63,885 bases of DNA from Kitasatospora sp. SUK 42 (GCF_015776785.2 NZ_LFMD02000025.1:1-63885), one strand, 5' to 3'; shown: positions 36,732 through 48,305, numbered from the stretch's first letter. The notes: generated from the letters alone by a model not told the origin. Translations and numbers: made by a program.

Positions 36732-36769
36732 GCGTTAAGGAAACGCCATCGGCCCGCGTTAAGAAAACG
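36732..36769. promoter_or_regulatory. Two GCGTTAAG-type direct repeats upstream of the APC permease
   Basis: GCGTTAAGGAAACG (36732-36745) and GCGTTAAGAAAACG (36756-36769), 24 bp apart and 72-109 bp upstream of the GTG. The first is itself a 5-bp inverted repeat (GCGTT-AAGGA-AACGC). They are the most AT-rich part of the leader. Confidence 0.6.
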
Positions 36770-36860
36770 TCATGGCTCGCAGGTCGCCGCAGGTGGCACG
36801 GCGCACGAAGCCAAGTGCCGGGGCGGGGAGGGGAGTCCCCGCCCCGGCGGGATCACGGGC

Positions 36861-36926
36861 GCATCACCGGTGGATCACCGATGGATCACGGATGAACCAG
36901 GGGTGGATCACCGGTGGATCCGGGTG
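36861..36926. repeat. Six 11-bp tandem repeats
   Basis: Six consecutive 11-bp units related to GATCACCGGTG (starts 36861, 36872, 36883, 36894, 36905, 36916), just after the multicopper oxidase stop codon at 36938. The unit length matches one helical turn. Confidence 0.9.
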
Positions 36927-36937
36927 CGGAAGGGCGG

Positions 36938-38536
36938 TCAGGCCCGGTAGCCGAGGACGGTCATCATGCCGTTCTCCGCGTGGTACACGTTGTGGCAGTG
37001 CACCATCCACAGCCCCGGGTTGTCGGCGTCGAAGTCGACGGCCAGGGTCGCGCCCGGCAGCACGATCGCGGTGTCCTTGCGCGGGCCGTCGCCGCCCAGC
37101 GCGAAGCTGTGCCCGTGCAGGTGGACGGGGTGCCACATGCTCGTGCTGTTGCGGAACTCCAGCCGGACCCGCTCCCCCGCCGCCACCGGGTAGCGCTGCG
37201 CGGGGTCGTACCTGCGGCCGTTGAACGCCCAGTCCGCCTTCGCCATGCCGCCGGTGAGCTCCAGCGCGACCGTACGGTCCGGCGCCCTCGCGGGCAGCCG
37301 CACGCTCGCGTCGGCCTTGAGCTGCGCGGCGGTGAGCAGCCTGCCGTCCAACTCGGCCGGGCGCACCGAGGCGTCGGGCGCGGCGCCGCCGCCGGTGCGC
37401 AGCACGGCCAGCGCGGTGGCGTTCTTGCCCTCGGCGAGCGCGGTGAGCGGGAAGGCGCCGTCCTTGGCGGTGACCAGGACGTCGTAGCGTTCGCCCATGC
37501 CGAGCAGCAGCGCCTGGGTGGTGGCCCGCTCGACCGGGAAGCCGTCGGTGTGAGTGACGGTCAACTCGTGGCCGCCGAGGGCGACCCGGTAGGCGGTGTC
37601 GCCGCCCGCGTTGATCAGCCGGATCCGGATCCGGTCGCCGGGCTTGGCGGCGAAGGTCTCGGGCGCGGCCGGGAGACGGCCGTTGACCAGGTGGAACGGG
37701 TACGCGACGTCACCGGCGTCGCCGCCGAGCAGCGGGCTCTGAGCGCCCATCAGCATCCGGGAGGGGCCGGCGGCTCCGCCCGTGTCCATCCCCGGCATCC
37801 CCGACATGTCGTGGCCCGAGTGGTCCATCCCGCCCATGCCCTTGGCGAGTTCGGCGAGGACGGCGTCCGGGGTGCTGCCGTCGACGCCGTCCACCCAGTC
37901 GTCCAGGACGACGACCCACTCCTTGTCGTAGCTCAGCGGCTCCTTCGGGTCCTCGACGATCAGCGGCGCGTACAGGCCGCGGTCCTGCTGGGCGCCGGAG
38001 TGCGGGTGGAACCAGTAGGTGCCCGGGTGGGAGAGCGCGAAGCGGTAGTCGAAGGAGGCGCCGGCCTTGACGGCGGCCTGGGTGACACCCGGCACGCCGT
38101 CCATGTCGTTGCGCAGCGCGAGGCCGTGCCAGTGCAGCGAGGTGGGCTGCGGCAGGTGGTTGGCGAGGGTGACGGCGAGCGTGTCACCGAGGGTGGCACG
38201 CACCTCCTGGCCGGGCAGGCGGTCGCCGTACGCCCAGCTGCGGACGGTGCGCCCGCCCAGGTCGAGGGTGGTCTCGGTGGCGGTGAGCGCGACCTTGCGC
38301 TCGGGCCCGGGGTTGCGCCTGGCCTCGGCGGCGGCGACCTCGGGGCCGGTCGGGGAGACGAAGCCGGCGGGCACGGTGGTCGGGGCGCCGGTGCCGGAGG
38401 CGTTCGTCGGCCCGTGGTTCATGGAGCCGTGGTCCATGCCCTTCATCGAGTCGGAGCCGGAACAGGCGGCGAGCAGGCCGGTCCCGGCGGCGGCGAGCGC
38501 GGCGCCGAGGACGGTACGGCGGGTGGGTGTGCGCAT
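36938..38536 (-). CDS. Multicopper oxidase lipoprotein
   Basis: 532 residues. A Tat-lipoprotein signal (RRTVLGAALAAAGTGLLAAC, lipidated Cys25) is followed by a Met/His-rich stretch (MKGMDHGSMNHG) and three cupredoxin domains. Copper ligands are HWHG, HPHSG, HPVHLHGH and HCHNVYH. A second Met/His-rich loop (GGMDHSGHDMSGMPGMD, about residue 230-250) could bind Cu(I), as in CueO-type cuprous oxidases. An in-frame GTG at 38548 is an alternative start. It follows the His-rich DUF6153-type gene, forming a copper-stress unit. Confidence 0.92.
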   Translation of the reverse strand: MRTPTRRTVLGAALAAAGTGLLAACSGSDSMKGMDHGSMNHGPTNASGTGAPTTVPAGFVSPTGPEVAAAEARRNPGPERKVALTATETTLDLGGRTVRSWAYGDRLPGQEVRATLGDTLAVTLANHLPQPTSLHWHGLALRNDMDGVPGVTQAAVKAGASFDYRFALSHPGTYWFHPHSGAQQDRGLYAPLIVEDPKEPLSYDKEWVVVLDDWVDGVDGSTPDAVLAELAKGMGGMDHSGHDMSGMPGMDTGGAAGPSRMLMGAQSPLLGGDAGDVAYPFHLVNGRLPAAPETFAAKPGDRIRIRLINAGGDTAYRVALGGHELTVTHTDGFPVERATTQALLLGMGERYDVLVTAKDGAFPLTALAEGKNATALAVLRTGGGAAPDASVRPAELDGRLLTAAQLKADASVRLPARAPDRTVALELTGGMAKADWAFNGRRYDPAQRYPVAAGERVRLEFRNSTSMWHPVHLHGHSFALGGDGPRKDTAIVLPGATLAVDFDADNPGLWMVHCHNVYHAENGMMTVLGYRA

Positions 38537-38645
38537 GGCGGAGTGCACCTCGTGCGGTGTGGTGTTGGTGTGCAGGACGTCGCGTCGGCCGGTCCGTGCG
38601 CGGGCGCGAAGGAGCGCGAGCGGGCGCGGAGCGGCGGGCGCGCGC

Positions 38646-39101
38646 CTACTGACGCAGCACCGAAAGCCGGGTGAGGAGCATCCGCCCGCCCCCGGGCGGG
38701 GGCAGTGCGCGAACGGCCCGCAGCAGCCGGGCCCGCACCTCGGCGGCGGCGTCGCCGCTGCGGCGCAGCAGCGGGCCGGCGACCAGCAGCACCAGGGTCC
38801 AGCCCGCCAGGACGGCGAGGCAGACCGTCATCGGGTCCATGCCGTCGGCGGAGGAGGGGTCGGCGGCCGCCGAGCCGTGGGACGGCGCGACGGCGGCCTC
38901 GTGGTGCTCCACCGTCCGCTGCGCCTGTGCCGTCACCTGCGGGCCGTGCCCCTCGTAGGCGCCGTGGCCGCTGTGGCCGCCGTGGCCGCCGGTCGGGTGG
39001 CCGAGGGTGTGCATCGTCACGATGCCGAGCAGCAGGGCGGCGAGCAGCAGCAGGCGCGGCCCCCACGGGACCGCGGAACCGAACGGCCGCTGCCGCACCA
39101 T
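38646..39101 (-). CDS. His-rich membrane protein (DUF6153-type)
   Basis: 151 residues. LLLLAALLLGIVTMHTLGHP marks the N-terminal membrane helix, followed by a His/Gly-rich outer segment (TGGHGGHSGHGAYEGHG, about 37-53), a second helix (about 93-112) and a cytoplasmic tail. GGGAGG lies before the ATG at 39101. Such proteins sit beside copper genes in streptomycetes (family knowledge). Here the gene precedes a multicopper oxidase by 109 bp and is likely co-transcribed with it. Confidence 0.8.
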   Translation of the reverse strand: MVRQRPFGSAVPWGPRLLLLAALLLGIVTMHTLGHPTGGHGGHSGHGAYEGHGPQVTAQAQRTVEHHEAAVAPSHGSAAADPSSADGMDPMTVCLAVLAGWTLVLLVAGPLLRRSGDAAAEVRARLLRAVRALPPPGGGRMLLTRLSVLRQ

Positions 39102-39232
39102 GGTCCGCCTCCCGATCGTCTCCGCCCGCCACGTACCCCCGCAGGGTATCCCGGACCACACCCGCGGACCGAGCCGGGTGCCCCACCCGCGACGGCCCGC
39201 TCCACCCGCGGCGGCGCTCGACCGGACGGCGC

Positions 39233-39256
39233 GGTACGGGTGTTCGGCCCCGTACC
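39233..39256. promoter_or_regulatory. Hairpin upstream of the ESX-type gene
   Basis: Inverted repeat GGTACGGG-N8-CCCGTACC, 111 bp before the ESX-type start and 132 bp before the divergent His-rich protein gene. Either an operator or the end of an unseen transcript. Confidence 0.4.
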
Positions 39257-39366
39257 ACACCCGCATGAATCCGCTCATATTCACCGAAAGGGATCCGTTA
39301 GCATGCCCCGCAGTGACCCACGACCACGGGCGCGGCGGCGCTCCGGTCCGGATGCATGGGGGACGC

Positions 39367-39780
39367 ATGGCAGATCCCGACCTGGCCCTGGAGTTCGAGG
39401 TCAACCCGGCCGAACTGGACGGCTGCGGACAGAGCGCCCAGCACGTCGCAGGCCTCGTGCCGGACGAGACCTCGAAGATCACCGATCCGTGCGACCAGGC
39501 CGCCGCGGGTCTCCAGGGCTGGCTCACCGCCTCGGCCGTGCGCGACTGCGGCGCCAACTGGAAGGCCCTGCTGGACAGGCTCGGCGGCGACATGGGCGAC
39601 GTCGGCGGCAAGCTCGCCTCGTCCGCCGGCTACTACCGGCAGGTCGAACAGGACATCCAGGCGAGCATGGGCAGCCCGTCCGCGCCGGTCCCCCACGAAC
39701 CGGACCCCTTCGGCACGACCGTGCCGGAGCCCGCGCAGTTCACCGGCGCCGAACCCACCGGCGCGAAGGCGGCCGGGTAG
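39367..39780 (+). CDS. ESX/EspC-like small secreted-type protein
   Basis: 137 residues, predominantly helical (about 1-100), with a helix-turn-helix hairpin pattern around GLQGWLTASAVRDCGANW (the WxG-like turn) and a flexible acidic/proline tail. No signal peptide, as expected for type VII (ESX) substrates. GGGGGA precedes the ATG. The next gene starts 3 bp after the stop, so they form one unit. The role would be a chaperone-like secretion partner of that alpha/beta-hydrolase effector (inference). Confidence 0.75.
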   Translation: MADPDLALEFEVNPAELDGCGQSAQHVAGLVPDETSKITDPCDQAAAGLQGWLTASAVRDCGANWKALLDRLGGDMGDVGGKLASSAGYYRQVEQDIQASMGSPSAPVPHEPDPFGTTVPEPAQFTGAEPTGAKAAG

Positions 39781-39783
39781 GCG

Positions 39784-41490
39784 ATGGACATCAAGACGCT
39801 TCACGACGCCGACCTCGTCAACCTCACCACCGCGAAGACCGCCTTCGACACCCTGGCCACCGCCTTCGGGCGGCACGTGGAGAGCTGGCAGCACGACGTG
39901 GTCGACCGGCTGGACCGCTCACAGTGGACGGGGGCCGCCGCCGGTCACGCCCAGGCCCGGATCCGCCGCCTGCACGGCGAACTCCAGGCCGCCCACCAGG
40001 AGATCGGCCTCGTCGGCAGGGCCCTCCACGACGCCGCCGAGGGCTTCGCCGCGGCCCAGGCGCACCTGGTCGGCGCCCTCGACGACGCCAGGGCCCACAG
40101 GCTGGACGTCGCCGCCGACGGCAGGATCACCTGGGACGAGGACCCCGGCTCCCCCGGCTTCGCCGGCCCCGACGCCAAGGCGCAGGCCCAACGGATCAGC
40201 GACCGGATCACCGCCGCGCTCGACGAGGCCGACCACGCGGACCGGACGATCAGCGCCCGGCTCGCCCACCTGGCCGGCAACGCGGGCAACGGCACCGGGC
40301 TCGACGCCGCCACGGCCAGGACCGACCTCGCCGCCGCCGACGCGCTCGACCAGGCCCCCGCCACCGGCACCGACCCGGCCGGCGTCAAGGCCTGGTGGAA
40401 CAGCCTGACCGACGAGCAGCGCCACCGGATGGTCCTCAACCACCCCGACCGGATCGGCGCCCTCGACGGCGTCCCCGCGGTCGGCCGCGACCAGGCCAAC
40501 CGGATCAACCTGCGGCGCGGCCGGCAGGACCTCCAGCACCGGCTCGACGAGCTCGGCCCCGCGCCGAGGCGGTTCCTGGGGTTCGCCAGGGGCGAGCCCG
40601 TCCCGAACCCCGAGTACGAGCGGTGGAAACACCGGCACGACGACCTGGAGGACAAGCTGAGAGGTGTGGAGGCCGTCGAGCAGCGGCTGGACACCCCGGT
40701 CGACGCCACCCACCCACCCGCCTTCCTGCTGGGCTTCGACACCGACGGCAGGGGCCACGCCATCATCGCCGTCAACAACCCCGACACCGCCGACAACGTG
40801 TCGACGTACGTCCCCGGCACCGGAGCGCGGCTCGGCGGCATCCACCGCGACATCAACCGCTCGGACCTGATGGTCGCCTCGGCCGACGCCGCCAACCGGA
40901 GGGCGGGAGACCCGGCCACCACCTCCTCGATCACCTGGGTGGGCTACGACGCGCCGCAGTCGATCATCCCCGAGGCCGCTGACGGCTCGTACGCGAGGAA
41001 CGCGGAGGACGGGCTGCACCGCTTCGAGACCGGCCTGCGCGCCACCCACGAGGGCACGCCGTCGAACAACACCGTCCTGGCCCACAGCTACGGCACCACG
41101 GCCGTGGGCTACACCATGCGCGACAAGGGCCTACCGGTCGACAACGTCGTCCTGATCGCCAGCCCGGGCTGCGGTGTCGAGCACGCCGAGGAGCTGCGCA
41201 TCGACCCCTCCCACGTGTACGCGGCGCAGAGCGACGGCGACGCGATCGGCTGGGCCACCGCGATCGACCCCGGCGGCGTGGCGGACAACATCGGCGACGA
41301 CCTCGCCGACATGTGGGGCGGGGGCAACGGCGACCACCACCTGATCCACGGGCGGCAGACCACCGTCCCCGACTTCGGCGCGCGGATCCTGCCCGCCGAT
41401 CCCGGGGCCGGACACTCCGACTACTGGAACCACGGTTCGCCCACCCTGAGGTCCATGGGCGAGGTCATCGCCGGGAAGCCGGTCTCCTGA
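39784..41490 (+). CDS. WXG-like N-terminus fused to DUF1023-type alpha/beta hydrolase
   Basis: 568 residues. An N-terminal helical domain of the WXG100/LXG type (about 1-200) is followed by an alpha/beta-hydrolase domain (about 310-568) with VLAHSYGTT (nucleophile Ser near 425) and GHSDYW (candidate His). This pairing is known for actinobacterial type VII secreted DUF1023 hydrolases. No ESX secretion core genes (EccC, EccD) occur in the window, so export would rely on genes elsewhere. It is the second gene of the unit with the ESX-like protein. Confidence 0.8.
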   Translation: MDIKTLHDADLVNLTTAKTAFDTLATAFGRHVESWQHDVVDRLDRSQWTGAAAGHAQARIRRLHGELQAAHQEIGLVGRALHDAAEGFAAAQAHLVGALDDARAHRLDVAADGRITWDEDPGSPGFAGPDAKAQAQRISDRITAALDEADHADRTISARLAHLAGNAGNGTGLDAATARTDLAAADALDQAPATGTDPAGVKAWWNSLTDEQRHRMVLNHPDRIGALDGVPAVGRDQANRINLRRGRQDLQHRLDELGPAPRRFLGFARGEPVPNPEYERWKHRHDDLEDKLRGVEAVEQRLDTPVDATHPPAFLLGFDTDGRGHAIIAVNNPDTADNVSTYVPGTGARLGGIHRDINRSDLMVASADAANRRAGDPATTSSITWVGYDAPQSIIPEAADGSYARNAEDGLHRFETGLRATHEGTPSNNTVLAHSYGTTAVGYTMRDKGLPVDNVVLIASPGCGVEHAEELRIDPSHVYAAQSDGDAIGWATAIDPGGVADNIGDDLADMWGGGNGDHHLIHGRQTTVPDFGARILPADPGAGHSDYWNHGSPTLRSMGEVIAGKPVS

Positions 41491-41667
41491 GCGGCTTCAC
41501 CCTCCGGGTCAGCCCCCCCTGCCTCTGGCCCGACAGCACTCCGCCGACCTGACCCGCGTCACCCCCGCAGGGGCCGGCGACCGGGACGATTCCGAGACCT
41601 TCCGAGCCTTGTCGGCCGCCCCGCCGGGGCGGACCCTGGAATCACCATTCGCTACGGGGGGTACGCG

Positions 41668-42312
41668 ATGAATCGCCTTGTGGGCGCGGCGTGTTCGGCA
41701 ATTCTCCTGGTCACGGTGGTCGCCTGCGCCCCCTTCGGCGACGGGGGCCCACCCCGTCACGAAGTGCCCCTGTCCGAGCCCGCGCCGCCATCCGCGCAGT
41801 GGATCGTGGACACCCTGAGCACGGTCGGCTCAAGGCCCGAGCAGTGCCCGAAACCGACCCTCGCGACCCTCGCGGTGCTCGACACCGACGGGGACTCCCG
41901 AGCGGCGGCGTTCTGGCTGGTGGACAACGTCGACGTCTGCGTCGTGACCATCCGCAACCCCATAGCCACGGGCGTCACCTTCATCCCGATCGACGACCTG
42001 ACCAAAGAACGCCCGTTTCCGACCGACTCGATCCCGAACATGGCCGAGTACATCGTCACCGCCTTCCCCGGCCAGGTGGACGGCATCAGGGTGGTCGGCT
42101 CCCCCGACCACGTCCTCGGCCCCGCGCACACCCGGACGGTCGACCTCGGCGACGGCAAGTTCGTGACCTTCGTCGAGTACCGGATCGTGACACCCCAGAA
42201 CGGCGACGACCTGCCCCTGTCCCTCTGCCCCGCATCCGGGGAGTGCCGCGACGCGTACATCCCGAGGCTGGTCACCGACACCCCTGAACCATCCCCGAGG
42301 AACGCCCCCTAG
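41668..42312 (+). CDS. Secreted lipoprotein, unknown function
   Basis: 214 residues. The signal peptide ends in the lipobox VVAC (Cys20). The mature part has about six cysteines, including SLCPASGEC near the C-terminus, suggesting disulfides. No family recognised. It is separated from the ESX-like pair by 178 bp and could be a partner of it. Confidence 0.75.
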   Translation: MNRLVGAACSAILLVTVVACAPFGDGGPPRHEVPLSEPAPPSAQWIVDTLSTVGSRPEQCPKPTLATLAVLDTDGDSRAAAFWLVDNVDVCVVTIRNPIATGVTFIPIDDLTKERPFPTDSIPNMAEYIVTAFPGQVDGIRVVGSPDHVLGPAHTRTVDLGDGKFVTFVEYRIVTPQNGDDLPLSLCPASGECRDAYIPRLVTDTPEPSPRNAP

Positions 42313-42387
42313 GGGCGTGGACACCACCCCCGCAGGGCATCGCCAGGTCGTAGCAGCGGATCCGCGGAACGTGAGAAGGTACCCCCC

Positions 42388-42795
42388 ATGAAGCCGATCA
42401 ACTTCGTCCTCAATGTCATCTGGTTGCTCTTCTGCGGAATCTGGATGGCCATCGGCTACGCGATCGCCGGAATCATCTGCTGCATCCTGATCGTGACCAT
42501 TCCGTTCGGCATTGCCTCATTCAGGATCGCCGGCTTCATACTGTGGCCGTTCGGGCGGACCACCGTCGAGCGGGCCGACGCCGGGCCGGCGTCGTGCATC
42601 GGGAACGTGATCTGGTTCGTCTTCGCCGGGTGGTGGCTGGCGATCGCGCACCTGGTCACCAGCATTCCGCTCTTCCTGTCGATCATCGGGATCCCCTTCG
42701 GCTGGGCCAACCTCAAGATGATCCCGATCTCGCTGATGCCGCTCGGCCGCGAGGTCGTGCCGAGCGACCAGGCGTTCGGGGCCGCGCGCTACTGA
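42388..42795 (+). CDS. YccF-family inner-membrane protein
   Basis: 135 residues. Two YccF repeats: FVLNVIWLLFCGIWMAIGYA… and CIGNVIWFVFAGWWLAIAHL…, each with IPFGIAS or IPFGWAN before a MPLGRE/WPFGRT turn. Four transmembrane helices. Function unknown across the family. It starts with AAGGTACC near the ATG, and its last 7 bp overlap the end of the convergent SRPBCC gene. Confidence 0.93.
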   Translation: MKPINFVLNVIWLLFCGIWMAIGYAIAGIICCILIVTIPFGIASFRIAGFILWPFGRTTVERADAGPASCIGNVIWFVFAGWWLAIAHLVTSIPLFLSIIGIPFGWANLKMIPISLMPLGREVVPSDQAFGAARY

Positions 42796-43247
42796 GGCGC
42801 GCCGGGGGCGGTGAGGCGGGCCTCCAAGGCGTGGAGGTCCGCGGTGAGGGCGGTGCGGACCTGGCGGGAGATCAGCGGGGCCGCCAGGAGGTGGTGGGGG
42901 GCGGAGCCGCCGCGGACCCGGATGCGGGCGAAGGTGCCCGTCCGGGTGGGCTCGAAGGTGTAGGTCATCTGCAGGGGCCCCGGGCCGGCGACGGAGACCA
43001 GGTCGAGCATCCGCGGCGGGGCGTAGCCGGCCACCCGGAGCACGTAGTCGAAGCTCCGACCGAGGAACCGTGCCGTCCGGGTGACCTCGGCGCCGACGCC
43101 GAAGCCGCCGGTGTCGGCCTCGCGGGTGAGGGCGGCGGAGCGGATGCCCCTGGTCCACTCGGTGTCGTGGCGCCAGTCCATCGCGTAGGCGGCGACGGCT
43201 TCCGGCGGGAGGGGGATCACGCGTTCCACGGTGACGTCCAGGGGCAT
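42789..43247 (-). CDS. SRPBCC-family polyketide cyclase/lipid-binding-like protein
   Basis: 152 residues. The START-like fold pattern (VERVIPLPPEAVAAYAMDWR…TRGIR…DYVLRVAGYAPPRM…TYTFEPTRTGT) with an expected hydrophobic cavity. No catalytic role can be assigned. It lies 54 bp downstream of, and co-oriented with, the acyl-CoA synthetase gene, so may be co-transcribed with it. Its end overlaps YccF by 7 bp. Confidence 0.85.
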   Translation of the reverse strand: MPLDVTVERVIPLPPEAVAAYAMDWRHDTEWTRGIRSAALTREADTGGFGVGAEVTRTARFLGRSFDYVLRVAGYAPPRMLDLVSVAGPGPLQMTYTFEPTRTGTFARIRVRGGSAPHHLLAAPLISRQVRTALTADLHALEARLTAPGAPQ

Positions 43248-43301
43248 GGCCCCACTCTCCCGCCGGGCGCCCGGGCCCGCCTCCCGGAGGGCCCGAAGGC
43301 G

Positions 43302-44933
43302 CTACAGCCCGAGGATGCGGACGGCCAGTTCGCGCATCTCGACCTTGCGGATCTTGCCGGTGACCGTCATCGGGAACTCCTCGACCACGTGCACGTAGCG
43401 CGGGATCTTGAAGTGGGCGAGGCGGCCGCCGCAGTAGGTGCGCACGGCTTCGGCGGTGAGCGGCTCGGCGCCCTCGCGCATCCGGATCCAGGCCATCAGC
43501 TCCTCGCCGTACTTCGGGTCGGGGACGCCGATCACCTGGACGTCGAGGATGTCGGGGTGGGTGTAGAGGAACTCCTCGATCTCGCGCGGGTAGAGGTTCT
43601 CGCCGCCGCGGATCACCATGTCCTTGATCCGCCCGGTGATCGCCACGTACCCGTCCTCGTCCATGACGGCGAGGTCCCCGGTGTGCATCCAGCGGGCCGC
43701 GTCCACGGCCTCGGCGGTGCGCTCGGGCTCGCTCCAGTAGCCGAGCATGACGGAGTAGCCACGGGTGCACAGCTCGCCGGGCTCGCCGCGCGGGACGGTG
43801 CGGCCGGTGGCAGGGTCGACGACCTTGACCTCCAGGTGCGGCCCGACCCGGCCGACGGTGGAGACCCGCCGCTCGATCGAATCGTCGGTGCGGGTCTGGG
43901 TGGAGACCGGCGAGGTCTCGGTCATGCCGTAGCAGATGGAGACCTCCGCCATGCCCATCCGCCCGATGACCTCCTTCATCACCTCGGCCGGGCAGGGCGA
44001 GCCGGCCATGATGCCGGTGCGCAGGCTGCTGAGGTCGTAGCGGGCGAAGTCCGGGTCGGCGAGCTCGGCGATGAACATGGTCGGCACGCCGTACAGCGAG
44101 GTGCAGCGTTCGGCGGCGACGGCGGCCAGGGTGGCGCCGGGCTCGAAGGAGGGGGCCGGGATGACCATGCAGGCGCCGTGGGAGGTGGCGGCGAGGTTGC
44201 CCATGACCATGCCGAAGCAGTGGTAGAAGGGCACCGGGATGCAGATCCGGTCCTGCTCGGTGTAGTCGAGCAACTCGCCGACGAAGTAGCCGTTGTTGAG
44301 GATGTTGTGGTGCGAGAGGGTCGCGCCCTTGGGGAAGCCGGTGGTCCCCGAGGTGTACTGGATGTTGATCGGGTCGTCCGGGGCCAACTCGCCCTGGCGG
44401 GCCGCGAGTAGCGCGGGATCGGCCTGTCGGCCCGCCGTCAGCAGCGCGTCCCAGGCGGTGCTGCCGAGCAGCACCACGCGTTCCAACTCCGGACAGTTCG
44501 GCCGGACTTCCTCGATCATCGCGGCGTAGTCCGAGGTCTTGAAGCGGTCCGCCGCGACCAGCAGCCGGATCCCGGCCTGGTTCAGCACGTACTCCAACTC
44601 GTGGGCGCGGTAGGCCGGGTTGACCGTCACCAGGATCGCGCCGAGCTTGGCGGTGGCGTACTGGGTGAGCGTCCACTCGGCGCAGTTGGGGGCCCAGATG
44701 CCGACACGGTCGCCCTTAGCGATGCCGAGCTCCAGCAGGCCGAGGGCCAGCGCGTCGACGTCGGCGGCGAGTTGGGCGTACGTCCAGCGGCGGGCGGTGG
44801 GCCGGTCGACCAGGGCGTCACGCTCGGGGAAGGCGCGCACCGCGCGGTCGAGGTTCTCCCCGATGGTGTCGCCGAGCAGCGGGACGTCCGAGGTACCGGA
44901 GGCGTAGCTGCGCGGGGTCGGCGTGGTCGGCAC
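43302..44933 (-). CDS. Acyl-CoA synthetase (AMP-binding, FadD-like)
   Basis: 543 residues from a GTG preceded by AGGAG. An in-frame ATG at 44975 has only a weak site. YTSGTTGFPKGATLSHHN is the P-loop, MTETSP the motif-II core, TGDLAVMDEDGY the ATP-binding aspartate region and GGENLYPREIEE/GKIRKVEM the C-terminal motifs with the catalytic Lys. It activates a medium- or long-chain fatty acid to its CoA thioester. The chain length is not predictable here. Confidence 0.93.
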   Translation of the reverse strand: MPTTPTPRSYASGTSDVPLLGDTIGENLDRAVRAFPERDALVDRPTARRWTYAQLAADVDALALGLLELGIAKGDRVGIWAPNCAEWTLTQYATAKLGAILVTVNPAYRAHELEYVLNQAGIRLLVAADRFKTSDYAAMIEEVRPNCPELERVVLLGSTAWDALLTAGRQADPALLAARQGELAPDDPINIQYTSGTTGFPKGATLSHHNILNNGYFVGELLDYTEQDRICIPVPFYHCFGMVMGNLAATSHGACMVIPAPSFEPGATLAAVAAERCTSLYGVPTMFIAELADPDFARYDLSSLRTGIMAGSPCPAEVMKEVIGRMGMAEVSICYGMTETSPVSTQTRTDDSIERRVSTVGRVGPHLEVKVVDPATGRTVPRGEPGELCTRGYSVMLGYWSEPERTAEAVDAARWMHTGDLAVMDEDGYVAITGRIKDMVIRGGENLYPREIEEFLYTHPDILDVQVIGVPDPKYGEELMAWIRMREGAEPLTAEAVRTYCGGRLAHFKIPRYVHVVEEFPMTVTGKIRKVEMRELAVRILGL

Positions 44934-45073
44934 GGGCGGACTCCTGGGTGCGACGGTGCGGGACAGGTGAACCATGCTCGCCGCCCCGGGCCCGCGCCGC
45001 CACCCCCGAACGGGGGTACGGACACGACACCGGGGCCGCCCGTCGGGTTCGACGGGCGGCCCCGGTGCTCGGG

Positions 45074-45313
45074 TCACTTGTTGATGCAGATGTTCCCGAA
45101 GGCCGGGTTGAGGAGACCGATGATGTCGATGCTGTTGCCGCAGACGTTGGCCTCAAGGTTGATCGGGACCTGGATCAGGTTGCCGGACAGGATGCCCGGC
45201 GAGCCGATGGCGGCACCGTTGGCGGTGGCGTCGCCGGCGGCGGCGGTGCCGGCCCCGGCGAGGACCGTCACCGCGGCGAGGGCGGTGGCGGCGAGGGTGG
45301 TACGCATACGCAT
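45074..45313 (-). CDS. Short chaplin
   Basis: 79 residues. A signal peptide (ending near AGTAAA) is followed by a single chaplin domain (NGAAIGSPGILSGNLIQVP… with two cysteines, NVCGNS and NICINK, that form the usual disulfide). It is the short secreted form (ChpE-H type) that assembles amphipathic amyloid fibrils on aerial hyphae and spores. GGAG lies before the ATG at 45313; a second ATG is two codons in. Two ACGATCACA direct repeats lie upstream. Confidence 0.95.
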   Translation of the reverse strand: MRMRTTLAATALAAVTVLAGAGTAAAGDATANGAAIGSPGILSGNLIQVPINLEANVCGNSIDIIGLLNPAFGNICINK

Positions 45314-45349
45314 TCGTCGCTCCTTGTGAGCATGTCGAGTCGAAGTGTG

Positions 45350-45374
45350 ACGATCACACGCATCCACGATCACA
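45350..45374. promoter_or_regulatory. ACGATCACA direct repeats upstream of the chaplin gene
   Basis: Two identical 9-bp copies (45350-45358 and 45366-45374) 16 bp apart, 37-61 bp upstream of the chaplin ATG, where a developmental regulator could bind. No known consensus was recognised. Confidence 0.45.
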
Positions 45375-45429
45375 AGCGATCCGCTCCTCGACACACCGGG
45401 ATTGACCCATTCCGGGGAGTGTCGTCATC

Positions 45430-45719
45430 TCACCCCTCGTCCACCCGGCCCCCGAGACCGGCCACGCTCAGTGATTCCAGCAGCTCACGGGCCGGTTCCA
45501 GCCCTGGCTCGGCCTCCACCGCGCGGTGCAGCAGCCCGAGCGCGAGCGCCCCGTCCCCGGCCGCCAGCGCGTCCAGCGCCCGGTTGTAGTCGATCCGACC
45601 GGCGTAACGCAGCCGGAACAGCACGCTGAGGTCCTCCCGGCAGGACGGGCAGCCCAGCGTCCGAGGATCCGCCGGGACCTTGCACAGCGGGCACAGCACG
45701 TCCAGGGGCGTCACCACGC

Positions 45720-45723
<4 letters not shown>
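45430..45723 (-). CDS. 97-residue zinc-ribbon/TPR-like protein of the Hsp70 operon
   Basis: 97 residues. An N-terminal zinc ribbon with cysteines 11, 14, 25 and 28 (spacing CX2CX10CX2C) is followed by a helical hairpin pair like a TPR unit (RALDALAAGDGALALGLLHR). The ATG at 45723 overlaps the stop of the Hsp70 gene (ATGA). Its ribbon spacing is exactly that of the four ribbons in the Hsp70, which suggests it is a detached copy of the same module, perhaps competing for or joining the same partner. No family recognised. Confidence 0.85.
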
Positions 45724-48305
<2,582 letters not shown>

